A model generated the notes under the pieces. The model saw nothing but the letters and a program-made list of their open reading frames with translations. It ran no database searches and was not told the origin of the DNA. From Leptodactylus fallax (lineage: Eukaryota; Chordata; Amphibia; Anura; Leptodactylidae), in contig CAMRHE010000028.1 of NCBI GenBank assembly GCA_947044405.1, positions 9,985,501-10,049,500 of the forward strand: a DNA stretch of 64,000 bases, written 5' to 3'. How positions within the stretch are numbered: position 1 is the stretch's first letter; each line of letters starts with the position of its first letter. Positions 23,041-34,739 of the stretch are shown here, piece by piece. The position numbers and the translations under genes are program-made.

Positions 23041-23281
23041 TTAGGTTCACACTAGCATTCGGGTTTCTGTTCTTCGGGTCTGCTTGGGGACCCGAAAAAA
23101 TTAAACCCAATCCGCTTAAAAAGCGGTTACTAACGGAAACTATATAGACTATAATGGGGTCCGCCAGGTTTACGTCTGGTTTCCGCTTGAAAAATGCATT
23201 GTATGTACAAGGTGACTCCCATTTTACAAGTGGAATGGGGAACGGAATCCCCAAATGGAGACTAAGCGATAGTGTGAACCT
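23041..23281. mobile_element. GGTTCACAC-ended foldback MITE, full copy
   Basis: Left TTAGGTTCACACTAGC and right GCGATAGTGTGAACCTTAA are inverted. Inner arms have 'cgggtttctgttcttcggg' and 'ggaacggaatccccaaat'. Common in anuran genomes. Its right end merges directly with the next T2 element. Confidence 0.85.
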
Positions 23282-23738
23282 TAAAGGGATTGTTTGGAGG
23301 TAGAAAAATCATGACAATTGCTCTTATAATATAAAACTAAAATTCTTATTAACATTGATGTCCTGAATGAAGGAGAGGTCATGTGATCCCAGAAGTTTAG
23401 ATTCAGAAATTTAGGGAACATTGTCAAAGCTGCCCAGGTCAGTGATCTGCCTTACCTTCCTTTATGTACTGGTGTTTTACTGGTCACTGGAATTGGGCTG
23501 ATGAGTGGATGGGTAAGACAGAGCTGTGGGTTGGGGGATAAGACACTAAGACTAATGCCCTGCCGACATATACTGGAAGAAGAGGCAGTCTCAAACTTCT
23601 TAAAAACAACTAAATTTTGGGGAATAACTGACTGCTCTTCCATTAAAGCAATCATGCTATCTTTGGTAATGGAAAAAAAATTAGTAAGTACTTTTATGTT
23701 ATAAAGGCAATGGTCATGTTTTTAGAAATCCCCTTTAA
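23281..23738. mobile_element. T2-like MITE, both ends
   Basis: From TTAAAGGGATTGTTTGGAGG to GAAATCCCCTTTAA. The interior includes 'gaaggagaggtcatgtgat' and 'cactggaattgggctgatg'. Its left TTAA abuts the end of the preceding GGTTCACAC element. Confidence 0.8.
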
Positions 23739-24039
23739 TGGAGATGCAATACCAGACATTGCCAACAAACAATAGGAAAGCATAGAACCCATTTAACAAC
23801 ATCTGGATGAACTAGATTTTACACTCCAAAAACAAGAAACTAAGAATACTGGAAAGTTAAAGAAAATCAAAAGGTACATTAGGGAGAGATACTATAGTGA
23901 GCATCTTATGGAATATGTCAGTGCTACAAGGGTTATAGGAAATAACACAACATAATAAGGATGACTAGGACATCTTTCTAATGCTCTTTTTCAAAAATGG
24001 ATTTGCTTACACCCCAATAATCCTTTAATACAGTAAACT

Positions 24040-24232
24040 TTTTGAAAGTGTGGCAGGCTGTCTGCTGCCATGTGTAATCTTAAAACGTGTCTGACTTTCT
24101 CAGAAAGAGCGCCACTCTTATCTAGAGAATGTGTCTGGTATTACACCCCATTCACTGAATATGCATGAGCAGTAACACCAGACACAACCCATGGACATAA
24201 ATAGGGATGTTTTTGAAAAACAACCCCTTTAA
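24040..24232. mobile_element. T2-like MITE, right part
   Basis: Ends AAAACAACCCCTTTAA. Interior 'gtctggtattacaccccatt' and 'aacaccagacacaaccca' are inverted, a recognisable inner pair. Confidence 0.7.
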
Positions 24233-24499
24233 GGACTAGTCCTACAATCTTTACATATCAGTCCAATTACATACCTCTGCCAGTATCATTAATAATACAA
24301 CACATACCAATACAGAATTTCAGGCTAAGCCTGGCTATTAAGGGACAAACGTTCTTTACTGAGCAAATATTTTTATATTCTTAAACCTGCCATCTACGTG
24401 GAGAAGATTGGCTTTAACATCCTATTTTTTTTCCTCCGGTATTTCCTCCTTTTAAACCCGCACTTGCTCTTCCTTATTGCACTTTCTACAGCACTAGTC

Positions 24500-24815
24500 A
24501 GTATAAGAAGAGATCAAAGATAAAGTAAGAAGGCCTACAGATTGCTCCAAGAACAGAAAGATAATACTCCGTGTCCCGGCCAGCAGGCCTGTGATTGGCT
24601 TTATGAAAACTATGAACAAGGAAGCAGATCAGTGCTATTCGCTGCCTGCTGAAGTTGGCCTCATGAGGCCGCTTGCTCCCCGTGGAGACAGAATAGCCTT
24701 CATAAGCAAGAGGCCTCTATTAGCAGCATACAAAGCACAGTCTCCCATTACGGAGCGCCATTATCTCATTAAAGAGACAGCGGGGACAATGAAGACTTTT
24801 TTTTTTCTCTCGTTT
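24500..24815. promoter_or_regulatory. Strong candidate conserved non-coding element
   Basis: High-complexity, GC-balanced stretch with CCTGTGATTGGCTTTATG, CTCCCATTACGGAGC, TTATCTCATTAAAGAGAC and GGACAATGAAG (Sox-like). A 97-codon plus-strand open frame overlaps but shows no domain. No repeat signature. The change in composition against both flanks is striking. Confidence 0.5.
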
Positions 24816-25226
24816 AAGACTATTGACATTTTTCTCCCTGTTGAGAATGACAACATGAGAAAGATACGGTCAAAAAACCACTAAAACAAGGGAAAATTAT
24901 AGCAATGGCGAGATATCAAGAGATATAGAATAGAAAGATACAGATTTGATCAATTATAGATTTCATTTTTATGTTATGAAAATGATACATTTAGATTAGA
25001 ATTGAAAGAATTTATCTTCTAGGTTATTTACATTCAAGGTGAACAAATTAATATTTATCCTTAGAAACAGTTCATTGTGTCCAACAAGATTATATTCTCT
25101 TAACTACTGAGTATTGCAGGGGATTTAAAAAGCATTAGCTTTTTTTTATTTTTTTTTAACCCCCCCCGGAAATTGGGCCACTCTTGTCCATAGGCTGTTT
25201 CAGGTGTTACAATTTATTCTCAGTAT

Positions 25227-25740
25227 GAAAATCCCAATGACATAATCTGATCGGTGCAGTCACCAGGTGTGAACTGTCCAATGACATACATCATATGATC
25301 GGTGCTGTCACCAGGTGTGAGAATCCCAATGACATACATCATCTGATCGGCGCTGTCACCAGGTGTGAGAATCCCAATGGCATACATCATCTGATCGGCA
25401 CTGTCACCAGGTATGAGAATCCCAATGACATACATCATCTGATCAGCGCTGTCACCAGGTGTGAGAATCCCAATGGCATACATCATCTGATTGGCACTGT
25501 CACCAAGTATGAGAATCCCAATATCATACATCATCTGATCGGCGCTGTCACCAGGTGTCAGAATCCCAATGACATACATCATCTGATCGATGCTATCACC
25601 AAGTGTGAGAAGCCCACTGGCATGATATGATCGGCGTTGTCACCAGGTGTGAGAATCCCAATGACATACATCATCTGATCGGTGCTGACATCAGGTGTGG
25701 TAAACCCAATGATATATATCATCTCATTGGCACTGTCACC
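25227..25740. repeat. 48-bp tandem array, about 11 units
   Basis: GAATCCCAATG recurs every 48 bp (for example at 25321 and 25369), alternating between GGCGCTGTCACCAGGTGTGA and GGCACTGTCACCAGGTATGA variants, as though a two-unit block was amplified. One unit near 25610 is shortened. 48 bp is 16 codons, so both strands show a false 16-residue repeat peptide. The last unit runs into the foldback element that follows. Confidence 0.95.
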
Positions 25741-25987
25741 CTGAGAATTTTGTTTATCCAAATCTGTACAGCCATTTCAAAAATATAAGCCCTGTTAGTA
25801 TTGATGCAAGTGGGCAGTAACATTGCACGACACAGAGACCCCATCCCCAGAGGTATCACAGCGATACTGCCCACTTGGCTAGTAGACCCTAATTTACATA
25901 AACATTGAAAAGGCTCATATCGCTGCAATAGCTGAACAGATTTGAATAACAGGACACCACAATGTTCAGGGTGACAGTGCCGATCAG
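25725..25987. mobile_element. Foldback MITE (CACCCTGAG ends), copy 1
   Basis: The left end 'ggcactgtcaccctgag' is reverse-complemented by 'cagggtgacagtgcc' at 25967-25981. Inner arms include 'tttatccaaatctgtacagc' against 'gctgaacagatttgaataa', and 'gcaagtgggcagtaac' against 'actgcccacttggc'. The left terminus is the last unit of the 48-bp array. A second copy lies at 60719-60990. Confidence 0.85.
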
Positions 25988-26029
25988 AAAATGGAGGTCA
26001 TCGGTCTTTTCATACCTGTCCACCAATAC

Positions 26030-26415
26030 AGCTTATCCCTTATCCAGAGGGTAGGGGATAATTTGTAGTTTGGCAGTAGGCCTGACCACTGGGACTGCCG
26101 CTGAATGTGAGAACAGGAGTCATTCATATCCCCATCTGAAGAGAGTGATGGTTCATTCATCTCTATGGGACTGCTGGAAATAGTCAAGCACTGTACTTGG
26201 TTATCTCCGGAAATCCCATAGAAATTAATGGAGTGGCAGAGCAACTGGTAAGGGTCTGACCGCTGAGACATTGTCAATAAGGAAGAAGTTGGTGAGCAAA
26301 TCCCATTAACAAGCAATGTGAGGTTCAGTATAGATCCTGGAAGTTGGACCCCACCATCAGTATGTAATAGCATGTCCCAAGGAAATACCATAATTTCCTA
26401 TAGCGGAAAAATCCC
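26030..26415. mobile_element. T2-like MITE, decayed ends
   Basis: Interior 'ttatccagagggtagggga' and 'ctgaccactgggactgccg' are shared in type with 62554-62882. Right side AGCGGAAAAATCCCTTTAT resembles a T2 end. Confidence 0.6.
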
Positions 26416-26629
26416 TTTATATTCTGGTATAATTTTAAACATATACACACAAAATTTTCCATATTTTTAACATGTCTATTTTAAAAATGAGAAGATAGAA
26501 GTACCGAGACAAAATAGCAAGATTAGCTAGCTATGAAAAAATAGAAATGTATGAAAAAGAAGAAATATGTATAATAAAATATGACATTTCCAGATACATA
26601 AATATCAGGCATCTCCCATTATAATATGA

Positions 26630-27080
26630 AGTGGTTCCATTATAAAAAGATGATTGTGAAAAACTATCAATAAATATTCCGCAGCAGCCGACTGTAAATC
26701 AAATGAACTTTTCCTTAGGTAGACAAAATATTAAAAGTGCAACCGCATCCAGCTTTTAACATAAAATTACTCATCTGGATCTGGAAACATTGAGGTAAGA
26801 TAATGTGAAACAATCACATCCACTTGCTTGAGATTCAGGATTCTCATAAATCAATCATAAGGATACAACGGTCTTAATATAATAGTATGTTTGACGGTAT
26901 ATTCATATCAGAATCAAATGTATCACTCACATACCCATGTAATGTTTAACCTGACACTTAATGCATTAACCATGTAAATGCACACAGGGAATTATTGCAA
27001 AAAGCCTAAAATTGGAATTATTACATTATTATGACAAAAGAAAATTAGAGAAAGCTTAAAGAATAGAGAGTTCCTTGGAA
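26630..27080. promoter_or_regulatory. Candidate conserved non-coding elements
   Basis: AT-rich but non-repetitive, with AACTATCAATAAATATTCC, TGAAACAATCACATCC, GGGAATTATTGC and TTGGAATTATTACATT. May be two blocks (26640-26880 and 26985-27080). Confidence 0.35.
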
Positions 27081-27170
27081 GCAAAATGTTCACTAGTGTA
27101 ACAGATTGCAGGCAATGTTTATAAGCAAGGTCTATGCGATCATTATTTCTAGACTAATTTACTTAAGGCT

Positions 27171-27345
27171 AGGTTCACACCTACGCCCGGTCTTCGTTCA
27201 GGGTTTCAGTCCCTGCATCCGCATTTTACCACCTTTCCTGGGCGGAAACCCGATGGACCCCATTTAAGCGGATTAGGTTTCCGTTTGTCGAGTCAACAAG
27301 CGGCCCGACGAATGGAAACCTGAACGCAGATGTATACCTAGCGTG
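27171..27345. mobile_element. GGTTCACAC-ended foldback MITE
   Basis: Left 'ggctaggttcacacctacg' and right 'gcagatgtatacctagcg' are inverted. Interior 'ggcggaaacccgatggaccc' is typical of the family. Confidence 0.75.
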
Positions 27346-27689
27346 AGAGAGTATTCAATACTCAATACAAACTCTTGTACATGCCACAGAGCCTTAATCT
27401 CCTCTAGTATGAGTCATTCTAGCCTTTATCCATTCTAGGAGTCATGTTCCTCCTAAATCTGATATGATAGTTACTTGTTAATGTTGATGTGGGATCGTTT
27501 CCATGGCATGTACCAATCACATAAAATTCTACAGATGTAAATACAGAATACCTTAACTCTTCATGGAACCTATTCTACTATGAGCTGTCAAACCTCCTCT
27601 CACGCTAGTACTAGAGCCTCCAACCACTGTTAAATTCACTAGAAATCATTCCCTTACACAAGTGTTTTTCCTTAAAAACTTTTGACATC

Positions 27690-27968
27690 ATTAATTTTGA
27701 TGGGTAGAGGTCCAGTTATTGAGACCCCCACAAATTGTAAAAAGGAGCAGAAAGAAGTGTTCAAATAAGTTGGGTCCCTTCATTTTTTTACTTGGCTCTC
27801 CTTGGAGAGGAGCTCGAGGAGTGTTTGGACTATTGATGAGCCCATACACTGTGTCTACTTGGTTTTCCTTAGAGAGCAAAGCGGAGGGGCAGCTCAGCTA
27901 AGCATTTTACTGATCGCAGGGGTGTCCATGCCTGTAGCCCCCAACCATCAAAATTTCTGACATGTAAC
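27690..27968. mobile_element. Foldback MITE with CTGACATG ends, copy 2
   Basis: Right 'catcaaaatttctgacatg' matches copy 1 at 16712. 'ctccttggagaggagct' and 'ccttagagagcaaagcgg' form inner arms. Confidence 0.6.
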
Positions 27969-27974
27969 TAATGA

Positions 27975-30025
27975 TATTCCATATTACAGTTACAATTTAA
28001 CCAAAAAAAAAAAAAAAAGTTGTCAAAATGATCCTAACGCTAATTAATTGTCCAAATAATCGTACAATTTATTTTGACACTAAGCATTTAGTAGCGTGTG
28101 TATTTCAATAGGTCTACGATTACATGGTAATGTTTAGTAATGTATATCGCATTATTGGACCAGAATATAACACTGGTCTATGGACACAGTAGTGCGTACA
28201 TCTTTAAATAAGGAGGCATTTTGGTGTAAGACATGCTTTATAAAAGACCGAACTCTGACTTTAATTATAATGAAAAAAAAAATCTGTTAAATTAATTTTT
28301 TTTATTTATAGTTTTGTGAAATATACATATTTTGTTAAATGTCATTTTATGTATCCTTAATATAATCTTCAATACATGTAATTAAAACTAAATGTGTGTC
28401 AATCTATTTTACTAAAATATAAAACTTATAAAGTACAAAAACATTAGTCCTCCAATTTAAAAAAAAAAATTGCTCTCCGTTCACAAGTGACTTTTGACCA
28501 TACATGGTTGGAGGGAATACACTGATATTTAAGAAGTAAGTTACACTAAAGTAGGTTTGATGGGCCATTTTATGTTAAGCAAAACCAGATATGACATTTT
28601 CTTAAAAGGTCTACACGACTAAGACGAAAAATGCCCTAAATGGTTCACTTAAAAATGGCTGTTGAGCTTGACTGCCTTTTTAATATATGTAATGTTTTTA
28701 AGAGAAAGACAGTAATACAGGACATGTTTTTCTAATATAAATCTCTGGTGAGAACTGGGTATTTTCAAGATCAGTTACATAGCATACTCTAGGAATGATT
28801 AAAGTGTCTCTCCCAGTACTTTCAATGATATAGTATTTGAGAGAAGGCTCTAGCGCTCCGTGTTAGAAGAATTCATGCTGTGATTAATAGGTTAGAATCT
28901 GTTCTAGGATGATGTTTTATAATACACAGCACACTTATTATAGGCCGCTCTATAACTTTTTCTGTCAATCTTTTTTCTTGTCTGAACAGAAAGACTTGTC
29001 CAGTGCTGAAGCAGACCAAAAAAAAACACCCGAACGACCTCTTAGGCATTAGGTAAGGGATATTCGAGCACAGTTCATCTGTACTGAAGGACAAGAAAAA
29101 AAAATATGTGATTGGACGTGAAATGAGCAAGTTTCATAGATATTGTTCATAGTAAATCAGTGATTGCCAGTAGAAGACAGGCAAGTAGACAGCAAGCAAA
29201 GCCTGGCAGGGACCAGAGCAGTTCTAGAGTGGTGGGGGATTTATCAGTTGAGTATTGGTTCCTTTTTTAAATTTAGCCTATTTTCCCCCTTTAGCCTAAT
29301 TTTTTTCCAAAATAATAGTGGATCAGTGTGAATTTGACTCTTGGCACTCCCGATTATCTGCTATACAAAAATTTGCAGGGGTGTACAATTTGCTGTGGCT
29401 GTGCCAGGTACTACAGCTCAGGATGGATCTCTGGCATTGTGTGTGCCTGGGTAAAAAATTATGGGCAAGTGGGCACTTTATTTAAATTGTGAGGTTGCCA
29501 AGAGTCAGAGCATATGTGATCAAATATTGAAAAAGTCCCATAAAAAATAATAATTTGAGCTGAACAGTCTGAAAAAATATTTAGTTGGCTTAGAAAAAGG
29601 AGTAAAAAGAATTTCCCAAACCAGCATAAACTTCAAAGCCATCTGCTTGCTACCAACATGCCTGACCATGATTTTGGAGGAAACAGCTGTAGAAAAATAA
29701 AGCCCATAAGGGCAGAAAGGGTTCTTTAATTTTTAGGTTTTAAGATATGTCATTCTAACCTGCCAAAACAATTATGATGGAAGACTCAATCAATGGAGTT
29801 CCAAAGACCTTGTATTCACAATAACTGAAGTCACAGTATTAAGGCCATTACTAGGTCCCCACCAATGTTAGTTTTTGACACAACAAAAACCTAACCATCA
29901 TATATTAACATAAGACCATGAGGCAGCCACATGGCCACACAATGTTGGTATTGGTCAAATTTATAGGGTTAGTCCCATCTCAGCCTTTCATGGAGGAGAT
30001 AGGAGTATCCCTGTCCCTACCTCCC
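27975..30025. other. Unassigned intronic sequence with some old repeats
   Basis: AT-rich DNA, with A or T runs at 28004-28018 and 28460. The part from about 29225 to 29720 has the repeat-like words 'tgtgccaggtactacagctc' and 'ctgaacagtctgaaaaaata', suggesting decayed MITE pieces. No gene seen. Confidence 0.4.
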
Positions 30026-30030
30026 TGTTA

Positions 30031-30160
30031 TAGTCTATGGGGTCCATGGGTTTTCATGGGTAACCCCTTTTTAAGCGGAATGGGTTTCCATTTTTTGGGT
30101 CCCCCAAGCGGACCCAAAGAACAGAAACCCAAGCGCAGGTGTGAACATAGCGTAAGCCGC
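30031..30160. mobile_element. GTTCACAC-type MITE, right half
   Basis: Ends 'caggtgtgaacatagcgtaa' and contains 'aagcggacccaaagaacag', matching the right half of the family in inverted form to 23041. Confidence 0.7.
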
Positions 30161-30864
30161 CTGCCACCAAAGCTGTCCAACATCAGATTACTTGCTCTCC
30201 CTATTGAGAACACAAGCACATTTGTCTGAGCTGGGAATGCACCTGTAGGGGAAAATTGGAATCAACTGATAAGTGTTGTAGAGTCCAGGTGTCTGTGTAT
30301 ACTGTATACAGTTATTATAAAAACAATGCCATAAGCAAATAATATACAAAATACAACTTTATTCAGTGTCACAGCTAGCAAATAATTCATAAGTAGGTCT
30401 CATTTACTCCAAGCATCGACACTACAGTAAATAGAACATAATTGCAATTATTGTTAACAATTCAATGGTTTTCAGGGGCACTTTGACCACTATAGGCAAA
30501 TTTAAGTGTATTGTATACAGCAGGGTAAAGAGGCTTAGTCATAAAGAATTCTACTGAAAGACAAATGTTCAATTACATATTACTGAGCCTATGCTTTCAC
30601 TGAAATTCACTGAACAAGAGATGTGGCATGTGATGTAGAAATTCACAGCAGAATATTCCGCGACACCCGACAATCACATGAAATTCCAATGTTTATTTAT
30701 CTGATCATTAAAGATACTTCTGCCATTCTGGGTCCTACTGAGTGAAGACCAGATCAAACATGGTGATCATGTAAATACTGTAGTAAATAACAATGACAAT
30801 AAATTAGAACAACGATAATAAATAATATTATTATTATTATTAATAAAAATTTCACTGGACATTA
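30160..30864. other. Unassigned intronic sequence
   Basis: Mostly AT-rich, with an ATT run near 30828-30845. The part at 30600-30720 (ATGTTTATTTATCTGATC) is repeat-free and may be regulatory, but the support is weak. Confidence 0.35.
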
Positions 30865-31226
30865 GATGGGTTCTCCAGGCAGAGTTTCTCCCGGGTTCTA
30901 TTGCTGACCAACCAAAAGTTTCCAGGGTGGTTCCAACCTTCCATCACATGATTAGAACCAACACTCTTCATCAAATCGCTCCGCCTCCCCTCTCATGTTC
31001 AGAGGTAGTTACGTGTATCATGGGGGCTGTAATTATTAATATGATGATGTATCGAGCCAGGCCCCATAATACAGTTAACTATCTGTGACCACAGGAGAGG
31101 AAGGAGGAGGCAAAGCAACTCCTCAGGTCAGGTTCCAAGCTGGGGAGTCAGTACCAGCACAGAAACCTGTGGTTGGTCTGCAACAGAACCCAGTGAGTAT
31201 AGAAGCTCTCCCTGGAGCACCCATTT
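30865..31226. mobile_element. Foldback MITE with ATGGGTTCTCCAGG ends
   Basis: Left 'atgggttctccaggcagag' is the reverse complement, with changes, of right 'ctctccctggagcacccat'. Inner arms 'ctattgctgaccaacc' and 'ggttggtctgcaacag' agree. Its right end touches the next element. Confidence 0.8.
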
Positions 31227-31645
31227 AAAGGGCTTGTCCAACCTGATAACCCATTAAAAAATTTTTTTAAAAAGCATACATGGTGTAAATAATAAAAACT
31301 GGAATGCTCTCCTTTGCTACCCACGTGCCAAAATTTCCCTGACGATTCAATTGGTCTCTGTTTTTTCTACTACACATGTGGACACAAGATGTGCTTGCTG
31401 CAGCCAATCTTTGGCCCACAACGATGACCTCAGTGGTGTCAACATGTTACCACCACATCAAGTGATCGGCAGCAGCGGTCACACGTCATGTTGACATGTC
31501 ATCACTGCAGCAGGAAGAAGAGAGTGATGGGGGACTGGTGAAGCACTGGCACCGGAATGACAGGGAAACCGTAACGCATGTATTTCTCCTTTTGTTATTT
31601 TGCACCATTTTTAAAAGACGTTTTGGGGTTGGACATCACCCTTAA
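31225..31645. mobile_element. T2-like MITE, both ends
   Basis: From TTAAAGGGCTTGTCCAACC to GGTTGGACATCACCCTTAA. Interior 'tgacctcagtggtgtcaaca' and 'gtcatgttgacatgtcatc' are typical. Confidence 0.85.
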
Positions 31646-32029
31646 TTTGTGACTAATATTCCTAATAAACCCATAGCTATCTTGTCATTGATGGCTGCCT
31701 ATCTTAAGGCTGTATCGAAAGTCGGAATATTTCAAGGAGCTTTCTGGAGACTTATAGAGCATGCCACTGATAGGATGCCCCCTCCCCAATTCCATTCATA
31801 AATATTTATATCCGTCTTGAAAATAGTAAAATATTTTGAAGCCGTAAACATCAAGCAATGTGTAGCTGTAGATGTGTAGATGTATCCAGTTGTCTGTCAA
31901 TCAATGGTCAATATTAATATGACAGTATTTGCAGCAAGTTTGCTTATTAAATGATGCATATATGAGACTTTACTAGTCTATAGAAGTTAAAAAGTAGGAC
32001 ATTTGTTGAGAAAGATAATTGTCTTCTCA

Positions 32030-32275
32030 GTATCTTCTCCCTTGGCTTGGATTTGCAAACTGTTCCTTTCCAGCTCTCCACTCTTCAAATATATTCCTAC
32101 ATAAAGCTTCAAACCTCACACTGGCAAGTTTGTATCTTTGCAATTTAAATTCAGTCACTGTATCTCTCTGACAAAGGATACCAAGCGGAGGGGGAAGGCC
32201 ATTCAAGCTGTTGACTGCAGGCATTTAAGATTTAATGGCAGCCCATGTCTGCTGGTGACTTTCAAGAAGAGGATA
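32030..32275. promoter_or_regulatory. Candidate conserved non-coding element
   Basis: Repeat-free block with GGATTTGCAAACTG, CTTTGCAATTTAAATTCAG and GCATTTAAGATTTAATGGC. Balanced composition, with MITE-free flanks. Confidence 0.45.
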
Positions 32276-32424
32276 TTATAAGTGGTGAGACAGGCTAAAT
32301 TGTAGGTTTAGTCATCTGAAACGTTGATACATGCCAAAATGAAGACTTATGTCCACATAAGCATGTTAAGTGGATTGTGTCAGGAGAAATCCCCACATGG
32401 GATCAAATTATATAATTGTTTTCA

Positions 32425-32780
32425 ATAAAGATCACATGCAGATAGTCTCCGCGGCCTCGTGGAAATTGAATATATTTGCCGTGCTTGGACTGACACATGG
32501 AGAAGAGTGGGGAAGAAGAAAAAAAAACACAGACTGAGGCTTCGAGATCTAAGGCGACTGTCCCTAGAGGAAGAACACAGATATTTTTTAAATGCCATTT
32601 TGTGCATTCTGCACTTACCAAACATTAAATTTAAGAGACAGGCAGAACAGAGAATAAAAGTCATCTCTGGCAGGGGTAGAGAGAGGGCATTGACTGCACC
32701 AACAGCTAAAAAGTGCTTGCTGTTAATCCTATGCCGTCCTCCATTAATTAAACTGACAATGGTAAATGTATAAAAGGTGT
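32425..32780. promoter_or_regulatory. Candidate conserved non-coding element
   Basis: Repeat-free, with CCATTAATTAAACTGACAAT, AAACATTAAATTTAAG and ATTTTTTAAATGCC cores and a GC-balanced middle. Overlapping open frames on both strands (104 and 126 codons) show no domain. Confidence 0.45.
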
Positions 32781-32784
32781 CACT

Positions 32785-33205
32785 TCCATGGACAATGTTC
32801 AACTATTATATAAAATAATTGAAGGAAAGAAGAAGAAAATGCAAGTACATTATATTAAAGAGGATTCTAAAGTTCTAGTAAATAAAGTTGCATACAACAA
32901 GCATTACAAGACTACAAAGCAAAATACTAAGACGTATCGCATTCCAGATCTGCACCATCCTTTTACCCTGGAGCTGCTTGTAGAGATTCATACAAACAAT
33001 GTTAGTGTCTGGTATCCAAAGGAAACATCCATGCATGTCCATGGACATAAAGGGCAGGCTGCAGATTGCTTTATACTATAGATCGGAGCTATCAGCGCCA
33101 TGAAGAAAGTGAACTGTGACAGTGGATAACAGAACATGTAGTCAAGAGCAGAGCTATCAATCCAGACTGCATTCACATACCCACTGGTCGGCTTAATACT
33201 GTTTA
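32785..33205. other. Unassigned sequence
   Basis: A 97-codon plus-strand open frame (32788-33081) is Lys-rich with no recognised domain. Probably chance. Confidence 0.35.
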
Positions 33206-33599
33206 AAGATTACCTGATCCAAAAGGATCATTTAAAAAGACAGAAGCAAAGAGTTTGCTTATGCGTTTCGAGGATGAACTCCCCTATGACTAAGGGGAGT
33301 TCATCCTCGAAACGCGTAAGCAAACTCTTTGCTTCTGTCTAGCACAGAGGATCCCTCTGTGCTTTTTAAATGATCCTTTAGTTATGTTGAGGAATTAAAA
33401 GTTACGTTTTATTTATACCTGGCTGAACTGGCTGCTGGGCACCATTCTTTTCACACGTGGAGTTACTTCTTTGCCTCAAACCGAGGAGCCTTCTGTCCGT
33501 GCAACAGGAATCCCAGGAGGACGGTGTCTACATTCAAACACTATTTCGTGAGTTGGGCTGTGTGCTTATATATTTTTTCGTTTTTAAGATTACCTGATC
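33206..33599. mobile_element. Insertion with a snap-back hairpin, 14-bp target-site-like duplication
   Basis: AAGATTACCTGATC occurs at 33206-33219 and again at 33586-33599. Between them, 33238-33285 and 33293-33340 are 48-bp inverted arms with one mismatch and a 7-bp loop. The inversion continues outward: AAAGGATCATTTAAA on the left pairs with TTTAAATGATCCTTT at 33365-33379, skipping a 23-bp part that is itself a palindrome (GCACAGAGGATCCCTCTGTGC). The right part is non-palindromic and ends in a T-rich tract before the duplication. This fits a retroposed copy with a 5' snap-back. Family not recognised; CGAAACGCGT is common in frog repeats. Confidence 0.75.
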
Positions 33600-34415
33600 A
33601 CCATGGATATGGCTGCAGTAACCACAGACATTAGCCAATATTGGCAAGGGAAAATAACCAACTTGCCTTTAAAACTTGTATGAACTATACAATAAACAAA
33701 CTCATTCTTACTAGATACCTTGGGTGTGTCTGTAGTTTGTTTTCCCGAGCTCGTACCTGTTCTATATTTAATTTGGATTACGGTGACATCCATTCCGGGG
33801 GGAACTTAACCCCCGACAGGGCAGTCCCATATCTCTAGAATCCCATAGTACCTGTACTTACAGGGTAGCTACCTATAGGTTACATGAGGGACAGTTTTCT
33901 TCCTTCTGGAGGATATATTTTACCTATAAGACTCCCAACACCACCAGGCGTCTTCCTAAAAAAAAATAGTACCTTACCTCCCTCCTCCCCGAGAGCGAAG
34001 TCAAAGTGTTCTCACCTACTCTGTACTGATGAAAGGGCAAGAACCCCTAAACAGAAGTCTACAGATGGGTGTCTCTAAGAGGAGACTCTGGCTTGACTTA
34101 AATCCCTAATGAAGCTTTAAGGCTCTTTAATGGGTTAAACATTGACTTACAGGTTAGCCACCCATAGCTGGCATTAGAAAGACTTCTGGAGTTGGGTTAA
34201 TTTGGTATACATACAAAAAAAGTAGTTAACGTGTAATACATGGGCACACCAAGCCTTGAGCAACAGAAACTGATATTTCTAGTCACCCCCTGTTGTGACT
34301 TATTGAGAGGAATCCCAAAAATCCCTTAAGACTTCCAAATCAGTTGTCCAGATATTAAATGCTTGTTACAAACAGGAACACCACAGAAAATATTCAGCAA
34401 TCTTGTACCCTAGTA
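33600..34415. other. Unassigned sequence
   Basis: No repeat or gene recognised. Short open frames have no domain. Confidence 0.35.
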
Positions 34416-34419
34416 TGTC

Positions 34420-34735
34420 ATAATCATACTTGCCAACTCTTCTGAAATGTTCAGGAGTTTTCTGAAAAAAGGGGTGACCTCTGGAGTTCCAGAAGATTTG
34501 GCTAAATCTCCCGAGCCTGTCGGGATCTTGGTCACGTTATAGGTGATGTGGACACTTTATATGCAGCTCACGTCACAACTCTGGGAGTAACGGAAAGTTT
34601 CATGTCCACATCACAAAGGGGTGAGTGCCACACCCTAAAAGGGCATTTCTTTAGTAGGGGTCTGGCTCCTCTTTTTTGTGGAGGGGGTTGCACATCAGTA
34701 CCCTACAAAAGTTGTCATGTATGATCATAACACAA
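34420..34735. mobile_element. Dispersed repeat with inverted 'catacttgccaact' ends
   Basis: 'gtcataatcatacttgccaa' faces 'gttgtcatgtatgatcataa' at the right. Interior 'ctcccgagcctgtcgggatc' is typical of a common frog repeat. Confidence 0.65.
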
Positions 34736-34739
34736 CACT

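Noticed and set aside
25220..25630. Repeat protein of 16-residue units
   Set aside because: The 48-bp unit length is a multiple of three, so all frames repeat; both strands are open and no start or splice context is seen.
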